Shown one piece after another: positions 25,527-34,692 of a stretch of DNA of 41,038 nt. A program made the translations under genes and the position numbers. The notes below the pieces were generated by a model. The model searched no databases, was not told where the DNA came from, and saw only the letters and a program-made list of their open reading frames with translations. How positions within the stretch are numbered: position 1 is the stretch's first letter; each line of letters begins with the position of its first letter. Source of the DNA: Planctomycetota bacterium (GTDB lineage: Bacteria > Planctomycetota > Phycisphaerae > UBA1845); the NCBI GenBank assembly GCA_029558835.1, contig JAKQDH010000214.1, forward strand, positions 1-41,038, read 5' to 3'.

Positions 25527-26036
25527 CAGGCGAAGCGACACGCGTCAGTCGCGCGATCCATGAAACCAGGTAGCTTCACCGCCAGGAAAGGCAGGCAACC
25601 GAACCGCGTGGCATGACCAAGGGCAACGCGGCCGTGCCCTCGCTTGGATGTGGCACTGGTTCCCCCGGCAGCACGCTGGCCTGCCGGCAGGCAGGCGCGT
25701 TCAGCCTGCGCCTGCCACCCGCCGGGTTTACCATTCGCATGTTCCCGTTTCGATAGCTCGACACGGTGCGGAAACCGACCCTGGGACACGGTGGCTCATC
25801 GCGTCGGTGTAACCCTCCCTCCAATAGGAAGACATGCCCAGTGCGCGGAAGGCTAAACGGCTCCGCTCGAAGGGGAAACCGACCGCCGGCATGGAGTGAG
25901 GCTCTCACCGGTGATCAACCGGAAGGAACACGGCGGCGCGGGCATGCCGGCACGGTTGCTTCCCTCCCGTACAGGGGCCTGTAGAATGACCGTCCACGAG
26001 CACTGCTGCTGCTATTCGCAGGGAGAGGAGAATCGC
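25527..26036. other. Spacer with strong inverted repeats downstream of the HEAT gene
   Basis: No gene is supported. The notable content is a 14-bp perfect palindrome and a 9-bp hairpin at 25679-25716. TAGAAT (25982-25987), about 50 bases before the GH172 start, may be a -10 box, without a clear -35. Confidence 0.4.
25679..25716. repeat. GCCTGCC palindrome and adjoining hairpin
   Basis: GCCTGCCGGCAGGC (25679-25692) is a perfect 14-bp palindrome. Overlapping it, GGCAGGCGC (25690-25698) pairs with GCGCCTGCC (25708-25716) over a 9-base loop. No T run follows, so a normal intrinsic terminator is unlikely. A related inverted repeat lies at 39605-39626. Confidence 0.5.
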
Positions 26037-27701
26037 GTGAACACCAAGCCGTTACCGCCGAGCCGTCTGGTGCTGAACCACCATCCATGGCTGCGGGGCA
26101 GGCCCGCGCAGGTCGCAGGCCTGCTCATCGGGGCGCTGTTGCTGTCCCCGGCGTGGGCGGGTGACCTGGAAGACCTGGCCAAGCCGCACCACGGCCGCAG
26201 CCGGCGGGCCACGTCGTCGCACCGCAGCGGACCTGACGGCCAGTACGACCCGCACGGCGAGATCGATCCCAACAGCAACTGGGACAACCAGAACGTCCCG
26301 CCCGGCGAAACCAAGATTCTGCTGGAAGAGGCAGGGCCCGGCGTCATCACCCACATGTGGATGACGTTCCTGAGCCCCGAGCCGCAAGGCTGGGCCAAGA
26401 ACGGTTCCGCCAACCATCAGGAGATGCTGCTTCGCATCTATTACGATGGGGACGAGCGGCCGGGTGTTGAGGCACCGGTCGGCGACTTCTTTGCCAACTG
26501 CTTCGGCAGGCGCCGGCAGGTCATCAGCGTCCCGGTGGTCGTCGAGGATGCGGACTCATATAACTGTTTCTGGCAGATGCCGTTTCGCAAGTCCATTCGC
26601 ATCGAGGTGGTCAACGAGAGCGACAAGCCCATCAGCCTGCTGTATTACAACATTGACTGGATCAAAAAGGACAGCTTGCCCGCCGACACGCCTTACTTCT
26701 ACGCCCAGTACCGGCAGGAATACCCGGCCGAGAAGGGGAAGGACTACCTGATCCTCGAGACCACCGGCAAGGGGCACTACGTCGGCACGGTGCTCGCGGT
26801 CCGGACCCGCAGCCCTTCCTGGTTCGGCGAGGGCGACGAGAAGATCTACATCGACGGGGAGAGCAAGGCCTCCATCTGGGGCACGGGTACTGAGGATTAC
26901 TTCCTCTCCGCCTGGGGCTTGCAGACCACGAGCACGCCGTACTTCGGCACGCCCTACTTTGACCAGTGGGGTATCGTGGGGGGCTTTACGAGTGCGTATC
27001 GTTGGCACATTCACGACCCGATCGTATTCAACACGGGCATCAAAGTGACCATCGAGCACTACGGCTGGATTTCGCCCGACGAGAACAAGGACTATCAGAC
27101 GAACAGTTGGAACGAGCGCGAGGACGACTACGCCAGCGTGGCGTTCTGGTATCAGACGGGCAAGCCGACGTTTGCCGCGCGGGCCCCGCACGCCCGCGCA
27201 CGTACCCTGCCCAATCTGGACCAGATCTTCTATGCCGTCGACTCTACCGGCGACGAGCACCACGGAGCCGGCTCGACCACCGTCCAGCAACTGTTTGATT
27301 ACCCCAAGGGGCAGGTTCTGTATCAGCCGCCCGGCGCCGAGAACGCCTGGCTTGAGATTCCTTTCACCGTGAAGGAGAAGGCTCCGCTGCGGCTGCTGCT
27401 GAATATGACGAGAAGCTACGACTTCGGCAAGTACCAGGCGACGCTGAACGGAGTGAAGATCGGCCCCGTGCTGGACTTCTACAAGGCCCAGCCGGACAAC
27501 TGGGAGTTTCACCTGCTGGACTTCTGGCCGGAGCCGGGCGAGTACAAGTTGCGCCTCGAATGCGTGGGCAAGAACGCGCAGTCAGCCGGCAATTGGCTGG
27601 GGATCGAGTCGCTCCGTCTGCGGGAACGCCGCCCGCGGGTCAAGGAATGGGCGCACGAGAAGGACAAAGACTGGCGCGTGAAGCCCAGTCTGTATGAATA
27701 G
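26037..27701 (+). CDS. Exported DUF2961 / glycoside hydrolase family 172 protein
   Basis: The protein has 554 residues with a signal peptide (about 1-38, ending PAWA). The DUF2961 core covers most of the chain: EEAGPGVITHMWMTF, RIYYDGDERPGVEAPVGDFF, and the family hallmark WGTGTEDYFLSAWG with the expected conserved acidic residues. Family knowledge: DUF2961 proteins are GH172, whose studied members act on fructose- or arabinose-containing glycans (difructose dianhydride I, D-arabinan). A C-terminal beta region (about 420-530) looks like an accessory domain. GTG 26037 is preferred because GAGAGGAG lies just before it and the signal peptide starts there; an ATG at 25985 would add 17 residues. 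It converges with the Tat-exported gene. The substrate is unknown. Confidence 0.85.
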   Translation: MNTKPLPPSRLVLNHHPWLRGRPAQVAGLLIGALLLSPAWAGDLEDLAKPHHGRSRRATSSHRSGPDGQYDPHGEIDPNSNWDNQNVPPGETKILLEEAGPGVITHMWMTFLSPEPQGWAKNGSANHQEMLLRIYYDGDERPGVEAPVGDFFANCFGRRRQVISVPVVVEDADSYNCFWQMPFRKSIRIEVVNESDKPISLLYYNIDWIKKDSLPADTPYFYAQYRQEYPAEKGKDYLILETTGKGHYVGTVLAVRTRSPSWFGEGDEKIYIDGESKASIWGTGTEDYFLSAWGLQTTSTPYFGTPYFDQWGIVGGFTSAYRWHIHDPIVFNTGIKVTIEHYGWISPDENKDYQTNSWNEREDDYASVAFWYQTGKPTFAARAPHARARTLPNLDQIFYAVDSTGDEHHGAGSTTVQQLFDYPKGQVLYQPPGAENAWLEIPFTVKEKAPLRLLLNMTRSYDFGKYQATLNGVKIGPVLDFYKAQPDNWEFHLLDFWPEPGEYKLRLECVGKNAQSAGNWLGIESLRLRERRPRVKEWAHEKDKDWRVKPSLYE

Positions 27702-27713
27702 CCGCTGCTTGGC

Positions 27714-27758
27714 TCCTGCGGCGTTGCTTGGGCGGTGGCGCGCCGCTGCGCCGCAGGA
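27714..27758. terminator. Possible bidirectional terminator hairpin between convergent genes
   Basis: TCCTGCGGCG (27714-27723) and CGCCGCAGGA (27749-27758) are perfect 10-bp inverted repeats around a 25-base loop that is itself partly self-complementary. They sit in the 88-base gap between the GH172 stop (27701) and the end of the minus-strand gene (27790). There is no T run on the plus side, and only TTT before the arm on the minus side. Confidence 0.4.
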
Positions 27759-27789
27759 AAGCCCTCCTTCCCTTGGGGCGAAGACCCCG

Positions 27790-29631
27790 CTACGTGCCCT
27801 CGATCGTCAGCGACTCGATATCGCGCAGCATCTGCTGTTTCACATCCGCCGGCAGGCGCGTGAGGCCGAAGTTGTCACCCCAGCCGTTCGTCACGCCGAC
27901 GCCCGCTCCCACCGTGCGGGCCAGGTCCATCTGCTGGGCCCACAACGTCTTGTACATCCACGCGCAGGGCTGCCACGCCTTGGTCCCCAAAGCGGCCAGG
28001 TACCGCACCGGCGGCTTCCGGTAGAGCGGCTGGCCCACCAGACGATCATAACAGTGGTCGCCGGCCTCGCCGTCCCCCCACAGGCAGAAGCTGCCCATGG
28101 AGCAATCGCTGGCAAACAACGCCTTGTCCGGGCCGAAGGAGCGCACGGCCGCCCGCAGCCGGCGCATCAGGTCGATGCCGCCGGGCGAGAGCGGCCCGCG
28201 CCGATTCGGATGATGGTCGTAACCGCAGGCCGTGAACGTCTCATCCAGCACGATGCCGTCCGGATCGAGCAATTCCATCACCCACTGCGCCTGCTTGACC
28301 AGATGGCTGCGCCATTCGGGCGACGCCACCGACATCTTCCAGGTCTTCTTGATGACATCCGGTCCCTCCCAGCCGAAGGGGATCGGATTGCCGGCCGCGT
28401 CCACCTGGATAAAGTCCTTCATCTTCTCGTACAGGGGCGTGCCGTCGTCGAACAGTGTGAAATGCAGATAGATCATCGGGTGCGCGCCGGCCTGGCGGGT
28501 CGCGGCCAGGCGCGCCTTCATCTTCTCCAGCGACATGGCCGCCGGCCCCTTCGCATCGGTGGGCATCGCCTGCCACTCCTTGCGCTCGGGATGCAGATAG
28601 TCGCCGAGGGCGAAGTAGTAACCGTGCTGGGTGGCCATGCCCACGTGGAACTCGCGGAAGTGTTGCGTGTCCGCCTCGTAGCCGTTGCCGCGCGGGCCGT
28701 CGGCCTCGACGCCGGACAGGAAATCGAAATAGTGCACGCGAAACCGGCGGGTCCACTCGGGAACGGGGAAGTCCTCGCGGTGGCCGAAGCGGCGGAACAC
28801 GTCCCATGCCTCGGCCGCATCACCGGCGTGCAGCAGCAGGAAGACTTTGACAGCCTGCATCTGACCAGCAGTCAGACTCACGCGTTTGCCCACCCGCCAC
28901 GCCCGCCCGGAAACGCCCTGCAACGCCTCGAAGAAGACCGGCTCCGTCGACGTGCCGAAAAGCGCTACGTGACACGGCCCCGCATCGGCGAAGACATCCA
29001 CCACGGGTGCCAGCAGCGTGGCCCGCGTGGTTGCGTTGCGGGGGTCACTGGCCGGCACTTCCAGGTAATGGCAGAGGAAACCCTCCGCGCCGACACTCTG
29101 GTGACAATCCTTGAGTCGGCGCCGCGGATCACCTTCGAGATCGGCCAGCCCGGCCGCCGACAGCGGCACGTAGACCTGCTGGGCGGCCGGATCGGCACAC
29201 GGTCGCACGCCCGTCAGAAAGCCGCAAAACACTTCGCAGGGCTTGTCGGCGCTGTTCTTCAACGTCAACGTCGCTTCCAGGAGGTCCTCCTTGGCGTCCC
29301 CGGCGGAACGACGCAGTTGATGGGCGAGCGCGACCTGGACCGGCCCGCAGGCACGATTCGGTGTGTCGCCGCCCAGCCCGATTTCCGCCCCTGGCTTGCC
29401 CTCCTCGATCAGGCAGCAGAAGCCGTCGAGCAGCCCGACCCCCTCTTGCGGCATCAGCAGCGCCCGACCCTGCGCGGTCACCTGATCGAACAGTTGCGAA
29501 CGATCATTGCGGTGCCACACCGGGCCCGTACCGCCGGCCGGCGGCGGCGGCTGACCCAGCAACTGCCCCGGCCGCAGGGCGGTGCCCAACAACGTCGCTC
29601 CCGCGACGGAGACGAATTCGCGTCGATTCAT
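27790..29631 (-). CDS. Tat-exported putative TIM-barrel glycosidase
   Basis: The protein has 613 residues. It begins MNRREFVSVAGATLLG, a twin-arginine signal, so it should be exported folded. The first 280 residues are beta-rich. The second half alternates strands and helices in a way that fits a TIM barrel, with LLDPDGIVLDETFTACGYD (Asp and Glu positions suitable for a glycosidase or binding site), GPDKALFASDC and a C-terminal GDNFGLTRLP. It resembles the barrel proteins near the alpha-galactosidase (GH27/GH36) groups, but I cannot name a family. It is convergent with the GH172 gene, with a possible shared terminator. ATG 29631 has a weak ribosome site (GGGA). The function is inferred from fold impression and neighbours. 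Confidence 0.6.
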   Translation of the reverse strand: MNRREFVSVAGATLLGTALRPGQLLGQPPPPAGGTGPVWHRNDRSQLFDQVTAQGRALLMPQEGVGLLDGFCCLIEEGKPGAEIGLGGDTPNRACGPVQVALAHQLRRSAGDAKEDLLEATLTLKNSADKPCEVFCGFLTGVRPCADPAAQQVYVPLSAAGLADLEGDPRRRLKDCHQSVGAEGFLCHYLEVPASDPRNATTRATLLAPVVDVFADAGPCHVALFGTSTEPVFFEALQGVSGRAWRVGKRVSLTAGQMQAVKVFLLLHAGDAAEAWDVFRRFGHREDFPVPEWTRRFRVHYFDFLSGVEADGPRGNGYEADTQHFREFHVGMATQHGYYFALGDYLHPERKEWQAMPTDAKGPAAMSLEKMKARLAATRQAGAHPMIYLHFTLFDDGTPLYEKMKDFIQVDAAGNPIPFGWEGPDVIKKTWKMSVASPEWRSHLVKQAQWVMELLDPDGIVLDETFTACGYDHHPNRRGPLSPGGIDLMRRLRAAVRSFGPDKALFASDCSMGSFCLWGDGEAGDHCYDRLVGQPLYRKPPVRYLAALGTKAWQPCAWMYKTLWAQQMDLARTVGAGVGVTNGWGDNFGLTRLPADVKQQMLRDIESLTIEGT

Positions 29632-29750
29632 GCTGTTCCCAATCACACCCGGGTAGGTTCGAGCCGCGCCCCGACGCCGGTTTCTTGCCCGTACATCGGG
29701 CCATGCCGGCGACGCCACCTCCCGTCAGGTCGGGGACCCAACCTACGCCG

Positions 29751-32633
29751 CTACCCCTGGCTGTCAACGTTCGCGGCTGTCAGCGTGTTGTGGGTCGTCA
29801 GCGTGGTGATGTTGGTGAGCTTACCGATCAGCACCAGGCTGGCTCCCAGCCCGTCATCCGTGTTGGCGTCGGTATCCCAGAGGATCTTCGTCATCGAGGC
29901 GGTCGTATCCCAGTAGATGATGATCAGGTTCACGCCGTCGCCCAACGTGCCCACCGCGTTTACCGCGGCCTCGGCAACCGCCTCGCTGGCGTAGCCGGCC
30001 CCGCCGGTAATCACTACAATGTACTGATTCCCGACGCCGGCGATCGGACCGACGTACTCCGTCACCCCAGTGAGGCCCAGATCGCTCTGATCGAACCTCA
30101 TGACGTCACCGCCGCCACCGGTCGTGAAGTCACTGATGTCCTCGCGGTTGCCGGTCGTCCTCCGGCGATAAACCACCGTGTCCGCACCGTCGCCGGTCGT
30201 GATCGTGTCGCTGCCGCCGTACGCATCGATCGTGTCGTTCCCAGCACCCGCGTTGACCGAATCGGCGCAGTCGGTGTTGGTGTCGCCCGTGAACGTGTCA
30301 TTGCCCGCGCCCAGCGACACGCTCAGCGTCGTGGCGGTGCTGTTGGCACCGGCCGTGATCGTGTCGTTGCCCGAGGCGGTCGTGATCGACGCACCCGAGG
30401 CCAGGTAGTCAAACGTGGCGCTCAGGTTGCACCCGACGCCGCTGGCATCGACGCTCACCAGCGTCGCCGTCGTCGGTGCCACCGTGCCCAGGGTGATGGT
30501 GCCCGCGGACGGCACGTTGGCGCCGGTGTCGATGTCGAACGACGTCATCGTCGAGGCCGTGATCCCGCCGAAGGTAGCCGGGCCGTCGGCAATGTCGACC
30601 GTCACCGTCTCGAACCCGGGGGCGGTGATCGCTCCGATCGTGTGCACGTTCGTCGTGCCCAACCCGGCGTTCAGGGGTGTGCCCCGGTTGTTCACGTCAA
30701 TCGCCAGGGAGTCCGCAGAACCCGTCACCCCCGTAGCCTGGTAGGTAACAGTGTCATAGGTCTGGGCCGCCTGCGTGTTGTCGCCGCGGAAGACCAACTG
30801 CGGGAACACTGCTGCGGTGGGTGGAATGTTCTGCAGCGTGATCGCCGTCGCCGCGCCGTCAGCCTCGATGGTTAGACTGGCGAGTCCCGTGATTCCAGCG
30901 AAGTTCACCGTTAACGGAACCGTGGCGTTGCAGCGGAATACCTCCACGTTGCGGAACGGCATTGGCGTCCCGTAGTCGCTGGCGAAGGTCGCCTGCACTG
31001 TGTCGGTACCGCCGCGCAGATCAACCGTGGCGCCGGCGAAGTCGTTGCCATCGAACTGGGTCCCGAAGATGATCTTGTCGTCCCCAGGGCCGGTGTCCAG
31101 ATCGATCAGATGGTTGGCCGCCGCGGCGAAACCCGCGTAGGTCGCCGCGGTCGTACCCGTGCCGAGCTGCAACCCGCCCGCCATCGAGGTCGCCACGATC
31201 GTCAGAACCGTGTCGGGGATCGTGCCGATCGACAGGTCGGTGTCGCCCGTGAAGCTGGCGGTGACCATCGTCGTCCCGGTGGTCTGGGTGATGGCCGTCA
31301 GGGTGTTGGCGTGCTCACCGGTGCTGTCCACGGTGAGGATCTCAAACCCGTTGGCCGCCGTCGTTACCTGGAACGTGCCGGTCGTCGTATCACTTACCTC
31401 CAGGGAGAGGCCGTCGGCAGACCCGGTGGTCGGACTACCGCTTCCACTCTCGAAGCTCAACTCGAACGTAATGCCGGCCGAATTCACACCGGCGATGAGC
31501 CCGTCCACCTTGTTGGGCAGCGCGTCGACGGTCAAGTTGGCGATGCCGCCTACCCAGCCGATCAGCTCGGCGCCGCTGATGCTGGAGGCGTCGATCCACT
31601 CCGCGGCGTAGTTCGTGAAGTACAGATTCTCGATGCTCGTCGACATCACGACCGGGTTGGCACCGTAGGCCAGCGTGGCGTAGAGGCTGTCAGTCCCCGC
31701 CCCACCTTCGGCCGCATCACCGGTCTGGAACGAGGGCATCAGAGCGCCGGCGCCGGGATCCCAAATCAGCGGAGCCTCGAACGTGTCATCAGCATCCGTC
31801 CCCGTCAGGTCGTCCAGCCCCAACGTGAACTGGAACACCGGCACGACGCATTCGTAGTCCTCACAAACAGCTCCCGCCGGACAATCCTCGTCCCAGACGC
31901 ATTCGTACACGGGCAACACGACCGTGTCCGTCCCGGTCTGCCCGGTGATCAGATTCGTGACCGTCAGGAGAAACAGGTACTCACCCTGCGCCGCGGGGGC
32001 CAGGATGGCGTACGCGGTCGCCGGCAGCGACTGATTCGAGAAGAGGAGCTGCCCGCTGCCGGGCGGCTGGCTGACCACCGACCATTCGTACCAGAAGTCG
32101 TCCTGCGTATACCCTGCCTGGGCCGCATGTCCGTTCAGCGCGTTGTTGCCGGGTTCCCCAGGCCAGCCGCTGTAATACCCTTCGGGGTCCCCGGCAATGG
32201 GGAACAGCCCACCCGCCTCGACAAGCACAGCGCTCAGCGATCCGGTGAACGCCCTGGTGAACTCCGCGGTGTCGACGAGATCGACGACGCCGTCCTCATT
32301 GCCGTCGAAGACCAAGCAGCCCGGTACGGTCGGCACCCCCGGCCCGGACACCTCGTAACAGATCTGAAAGACGGTGTAGTCAACCAGGTCCACATCACCG
32401 TCACTGTCGAAATCCCCGTAGGTCCTGCCCGGCTCGCCTTGGAAGTAGTCCGACCGGACGACCTCCCCATCGACGAGGTGGAAGAACACCTCGTTCTCGA
32501 ACGAGCGCGGCTGGCTGAGGACGTACCCCCGGGCTGCTTCGAGTGTCGGCTGGTCTTGCAAGGGCGACCGGGCTTCCTGGGGGGAGACCGCGAGCCAGGA
32601 GATCGCGACGGTCACAATGGCTATGGTACACAT
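29751..32633 (-). CDS. Secreted RTX-like beta-roll surface protein with N-terminal GC-type dockerin-like pair
   Basis: The protein has 960 residues, with a hydrophobic signal at 1-22. Residues 73-132 hold two calcium-loop units, DFDSDGDVDLVDYTVF and VFDGNEDGVVDLVDTAEF, with Cys92 and Cys106, as in planctomycete GC-type dockerin-like repeats. A Cys-rich stretch, CVWDEDCPAGAVCEDYEC, follows near 245. The middle (about 280-740) is a Thr/Ala/Gly-rich beta-repeat region. About 745-830 carries RTX nonapeptides such as GAGNDTFTGD and GAGNDTIDAYGGSD, which bind calcium. The end (WDTDANTDDGLGAS... LTNIT) matches the target segment of type I-secreted proteins. Having both a Sec signal and an RTX tail is unusual. 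ATG 32633 has GGGAG at about 9 bases, and a good promoter lies upstream. It is probably structural or adhesive. Confidence 0.75.
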   Translation of the reverse strand: MCTIAIVTVAISWLAVSPQEARSPLQDQPTLEAARGYVLSQPRSFENEVFFHLVDGEVVRSDYFQGEPGRTYGDFDSDGDVDLVDYTVFQICYEVSGPGVPTVPGCLVFDGNEDGVVDLVDTAEFTRAFTGSLSAVLVEAGGLFPIAGDPEGYYSGWPGEPGNNALNGHAAQAGYTQDDFWYEWSVVSQPPGSGQLLFSNQSLPATAYAILAPAAQGEYLFLLTVTNLITGQTGTDTVVLPVYECVWDEDCPAGAVCEDYECVVPVFQFTLGLDDLTGTDADDTFEAPLIWDPGAGALMPSFQTGDAAEGGAGTDSLYATLAYGANPVVMSTSIENLYFTNYAAEWIDASSISGAELIGWVGGIANLTVDALPNKVDGLIAGVNSAGITFELSFESGSGSPTTGSADGLSLEVSDTTTGTFQVTTAANGFEILTVDSTGEHANTLTAITQTTGTTMVTASFTGDTDLSIGTIPDTVLTIVATSMAGGLQLGTGTTAATYAGFAAAANHLIDLDTGPGDDKIIFGTQFDGNDFAGATVDLRGGTDTVQATFASDYGTPMPFRNVEVFRCNATVPLTVNFAGITGLASLTIEADGAATAITLQNIPPTAAVFPQLVFRGDNTQAAQTYDTVTYQATGVTGSADSLAIDVNNRGTPLNAGLGTTNVHTIGAITAPGFETVTVDIADGPATFGGITASTMTSFDIDTGANVPSAGTITLGTVAPTTATLVSVDASGVGCNLSATFDYLASGASITTASGNDTITAGANSTATTLSVSLGAGNDTFTGDTNTDCADSVNAGAGNDTIDAYGGSDTITTGDGADTVVYRRRTTGNREDISDFTTGGGGDVMRFDQSDLGLTGVTEYVGPIAGVGNQYIVVITGGAGYASEAVAEAAVNAVGTLGDGVNLIIIYWDTTASMTKILWDTDANTDDGLGASLVLIGKLTNITTLTTHNTLTAANVDSQG

Positions 32634-33112
32634 GGGATCGCTCCCGAGCTAAGGCGCCCTCGGTCTGGCGAACTGGACTCGTCTGGAACTGGGTACTGCT
32701 TTCCTTTTCTCCAGCGGCGATCGAAGATGAGCTGCGCATCAGCGGCGCGCCGCCCACGTCCTGCTCATCTGCGCCGCCACACGCTACTATACCGCATCGC
32801 GGGTTGCCGGTTCAAGTACAGAGAACGCAAGGCGCCCGAGCCGCTCGCGGAGCCGCCGCGGGGGACGCCTGTGCCGATCCACGGATTTCGGCGACAGGCG
32901 TCGCCGCACCTCGCAACACGCGGGTGCTAAGGGGCTTGCTGTACGCCCACGCCTTCCACCGCGTCCCGCGGGTTGGGGTCGGGGGTCAACCCTGATACCG
33001 CCCCCGGAGCACGCCGCATCGGCCCTGGGTGCCAGGGACCGCCGTAGGTACAGTCATCCTCGCCTGCTTGACCTGCGCGTTGCGACTTCCACGGCTCCGC
33101 GTATCGAACCCC
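32634..33112. other. Spacer upstream of the RTX-like protein gene
   Basis: No gene. The best element is the minus-strand promoter at 32786-32815; the remainder has nothing I can assign. Confidence 0.4.
32786..32815 (-). promoter_or_regulatory. Putative sigma70 promoter of the RTX-like surface protein
   Basis: On the minus strand TTGAAC (32815-32810, four of six) and TATAGT (32791-32786, five of six) are 18 bases apart. The leader to ATG 32633 would be about 145 bases. The -10 is the same TATAGTAG seen before the tRNA-like gene. Confidence 0.5.
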
Positions 33113-34171
33113 TCAAAGCCCGGACCAGATTGCGCTGCCGTCCAGGAACCCAATGGTCTCGGCGGCCAATTCGCCCACATAGGGGTCCCTGTCGCAGAGA
33201 CGGAGGCGCAAGTTGCTTACGGTGTGCTGATCACCAAGCTGGGCGATGGCGTGCGCGGCTGCCTTCGCTACGGACGGGCTGCGCCCGGACAATTGTGCCA
33301 GGAGTTGAGGAACAGCTTCTCTCGCCCGGAGTTGCACGAGTGTGCTGCTGGCGCAGATGCGCACCCGATCGTCCGCATCCTGCAACAGGCCCAGCAGCGG
33401 TGGAATGGCCTCGCGCACCTGCATCTGCCCGAGTGCATGCGCGACGAAGATGCGCGTATTGCCACCGCTGTCAGCGCTGGCCGCGGTGAGCACCGGCACT
33501 GCGGCCGGATCGCCGATCGCCGCGAGCGCCAGCGCCGCTGCGCCGAGGAGCCACAGAACTGGGTTGCCCATCAAATCGCGGATGGGAGGGCGAACCTGCT
33601 CGCGTGGCACGATGGCCCGCCTCTGGTCTGCCTCCCGGACGCTCCCCCGGACCGCGCCGGACCCCAAGCCCGCGAGCCGAGCACTGGCAAGCCGCAACCG
33701 GCGACGCCTTCTCCGTGCACTCCAGAAGCGCCACAAACCCTCCGTGACCAGAGCGTAACAGAACGAGTTGAGAATCCTGACGATGATCCCAACACCGCCG
33801 GCATCTGTATACTGCCCAAGCACCGCGCTCATGAGAGAGTAAGGAACGACAAGGCACTTGAACAGAAACTCGATGATGCCTGACGCGGGTGACGGCGTGG
33901 AGCCAAGTGGCCACAACCCACCCCCCCAAGCGATGCCTGCAATGACAACGACGAAGAGCACAACGTAGTGAATCGCCATGAAACCCACGATGCGCAGCCC
34001 GCAGAAGAGCCGCCGCCGCGCGGGTCGCGGTTTCTGCGCAAGGAGAAGCGCCGCAGGCGCCACGTCCGTCCCGCACTCCGGGCACCGTCCGGGGCTCAGG
34101 GCGTACCCGCAGACCGGACAGAAACCCAGCGGGCGAAATCCGGTAGATGGTGCGTGCGGGTCCGGGCCCAT
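33113..34171 (-). CDS. Zinc-ribbon membrane protein with C-terminal HEAT repeats
   Basis: The protein has 352 residues. A zinc ribbon, CPVCGYALSPGRCPECG (about 18-34), has four cysteines in CxxC pairs. Two or three hydrophobic segments follow (about 63-82, 100-120 and 125-140), then a basic Arg-rich stretch, another hydrophobic segment (about 200-220) and HEAT-like helices from about 225: ADSGGNTRIFVAHALGQMQ, LLQDADDRVRICASSTLVQL and SPSVAKAAAHAIAQL. The ribbon should lie in the cytoplasm at the membrane. No catalytic motif is seen. ATG 34171 is chosen over an adjacent GTG (34174); neither has a strong ribosome site. The tRNA-like gene upstream on the same strand may share its promoter. The function is unknown. 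Confidence 0.65.
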   Translation of the reverse strand: MGPDPHAPSTGFRPLGFCPVCGYALSPGRCPECGTDVAPAALLLAQKPRPARRRLFCGLRIVGFMAIHYVVLFVVVIAGIAWGGGLWPLGSTPSPASGIIEFLFKCLVVPYSLMSAVLGQYTDAGGVGIIVRILNSFCYALVTEGLWRFWSARRRRRRLRLASARLAGLGSGAVRGSVREADQRRAIVPREQVRPPIRDLMGNPVLWLLGAAALALAAIGDPAAVPVLTAASADSGGNTRIFVAHALGQMQVREAIPPLLGLLQDADDRVRICASSTLVQLRAREAVPQLLAQLSGRSPSVAKAAAHAIAQLGDQHTVSNLRLRLCDRDPYVGELAAETIGFLDGSAIWSGL

Positions 34172-34359
34172 CACTACATCTCGACACGCTCGCTGCAGGA
34201 GCCGGCAGCTCGCTTCAGCGCTAAGCAAACATCGCTGCTTTCTCGGCGGCGTATCCGTTCCCAGGAGTTGCGCCGCAGGACGGGTGTGATCACCCTGCGG
34301 CGCCCCCCTCGAGGAATCACTGATGTCCGCTCTTCGAAGTTCTGGCACACTGTGGCAAC

Positions 34360-34432
34360 TGGAACCGAAGGGATTCGCACCCTCGCCGTTCCGGTTGCAC
34401 ACCAAACGCTCTCCCAACTCAGCGACGGCCCC
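34360..34432 (-). tRNA. tRNA-Ala(UGC)-like gene with several non-canonical positions (possibly a pseudo-tRNA)
   Basis: The minus strand folds into a 73-base cloverleaf. Acceptor GGGGCCG pairs with CGGTTCC plus A73, the anticodon stem is TTTGG/CCGGA and the T stem GAGGG/CCCTT. The anticodon is TGC, and the G3:U70 pair that marks alanine tRNAs is present. Against normal function, position 33 is G instead of T (loop TGTGCAA), position 55 is G instead of T (loop TGCGAAT), and the D stem has a G13-G22 mismatch. CCA is not encoded. A well-spaced promoter stands just upstream (34453-34481). It may be a decaying copy, or a tRNA-like RNA used outside translation. Confidence 0.6.
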
Positions 34433-34452
34433 CGGACGTTCACGAGTTGACT

Positions 34453-34481
34453 ACTATATCCGGTTTCGATGGCAAGGCCAA
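34453..34481 (-). promoter_or_regulatory. Putative promoter of the tRNA-Ala-like gene
   Basis: TTGGCC (34481-34476, four of six) and TATAGT (34458-34453, five of six) are 17 bases apart on the minus strand. Transcription would start near 34446, 14 bases before the tRNA-like 5' end. Confidence 0.5.
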
Positions 34482-34608
34482 ATCGCCGGTCCCTGGGGCG
34501 ACTCGGCGCGCCAGCACCGCCGGGGTCGGCCCCCACCCAGGACAGCGAAGCGGAGCAACAACAGTGCCCGAGCGGGAGCGGATCAGCAAGGCATCCTCCG
34601 GCCCTTCC

Positions 34609-34640
34609 TTCGCTATTCGCTATTCGCACTTCGCTATTCC
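34609..34640 (-). repeat. Period-7 GAANNNN repeat array
   Basis: Read on the minus strand the units are GAATAGC, GAAGTGC, GAATAGC, GAATAGC, GAAGG. It is close in sequence to the array at 13484-13518 and lies about 50 bases from the DUF4091 gene end. Confidence 0.6.
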
Positions 34641-34692
34641 CCGCCCCTACCCACTCGCCCCCGCTCGGGCTCGCACGCGTACGCGGGTCCGC

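Larger units (their letters stand above)
34433..34692. other. Spacer between the tRNA-like gene and the DUF4091 gene end
   Basis: It holds the tRNA-like promoter (34453-34481) and a period-7 repeat (34609-34640). No gene is supported. Confidence 0.45.

Noticed and set aside
25679..25716. Intrinsic terminator for the HEAT-repeat gene
   Set aside because: The hairpin is strong but lies about 150 bases after the stop and has no T run.
27694..29916. Plus-strand open frame of 740 codons opposite the Tat-exported gene
   Set aside because: A shadow frame; the minus-strand product has a Tat signal and a coherent fold pattern.
31110..32930. Plus-strand open frame of about 606 codons opposite the RTX-like gene
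   Set aside because: Gly/Arg/His-rich with no motif; the minus-strand RTX and dockerin-like repeats are clear.
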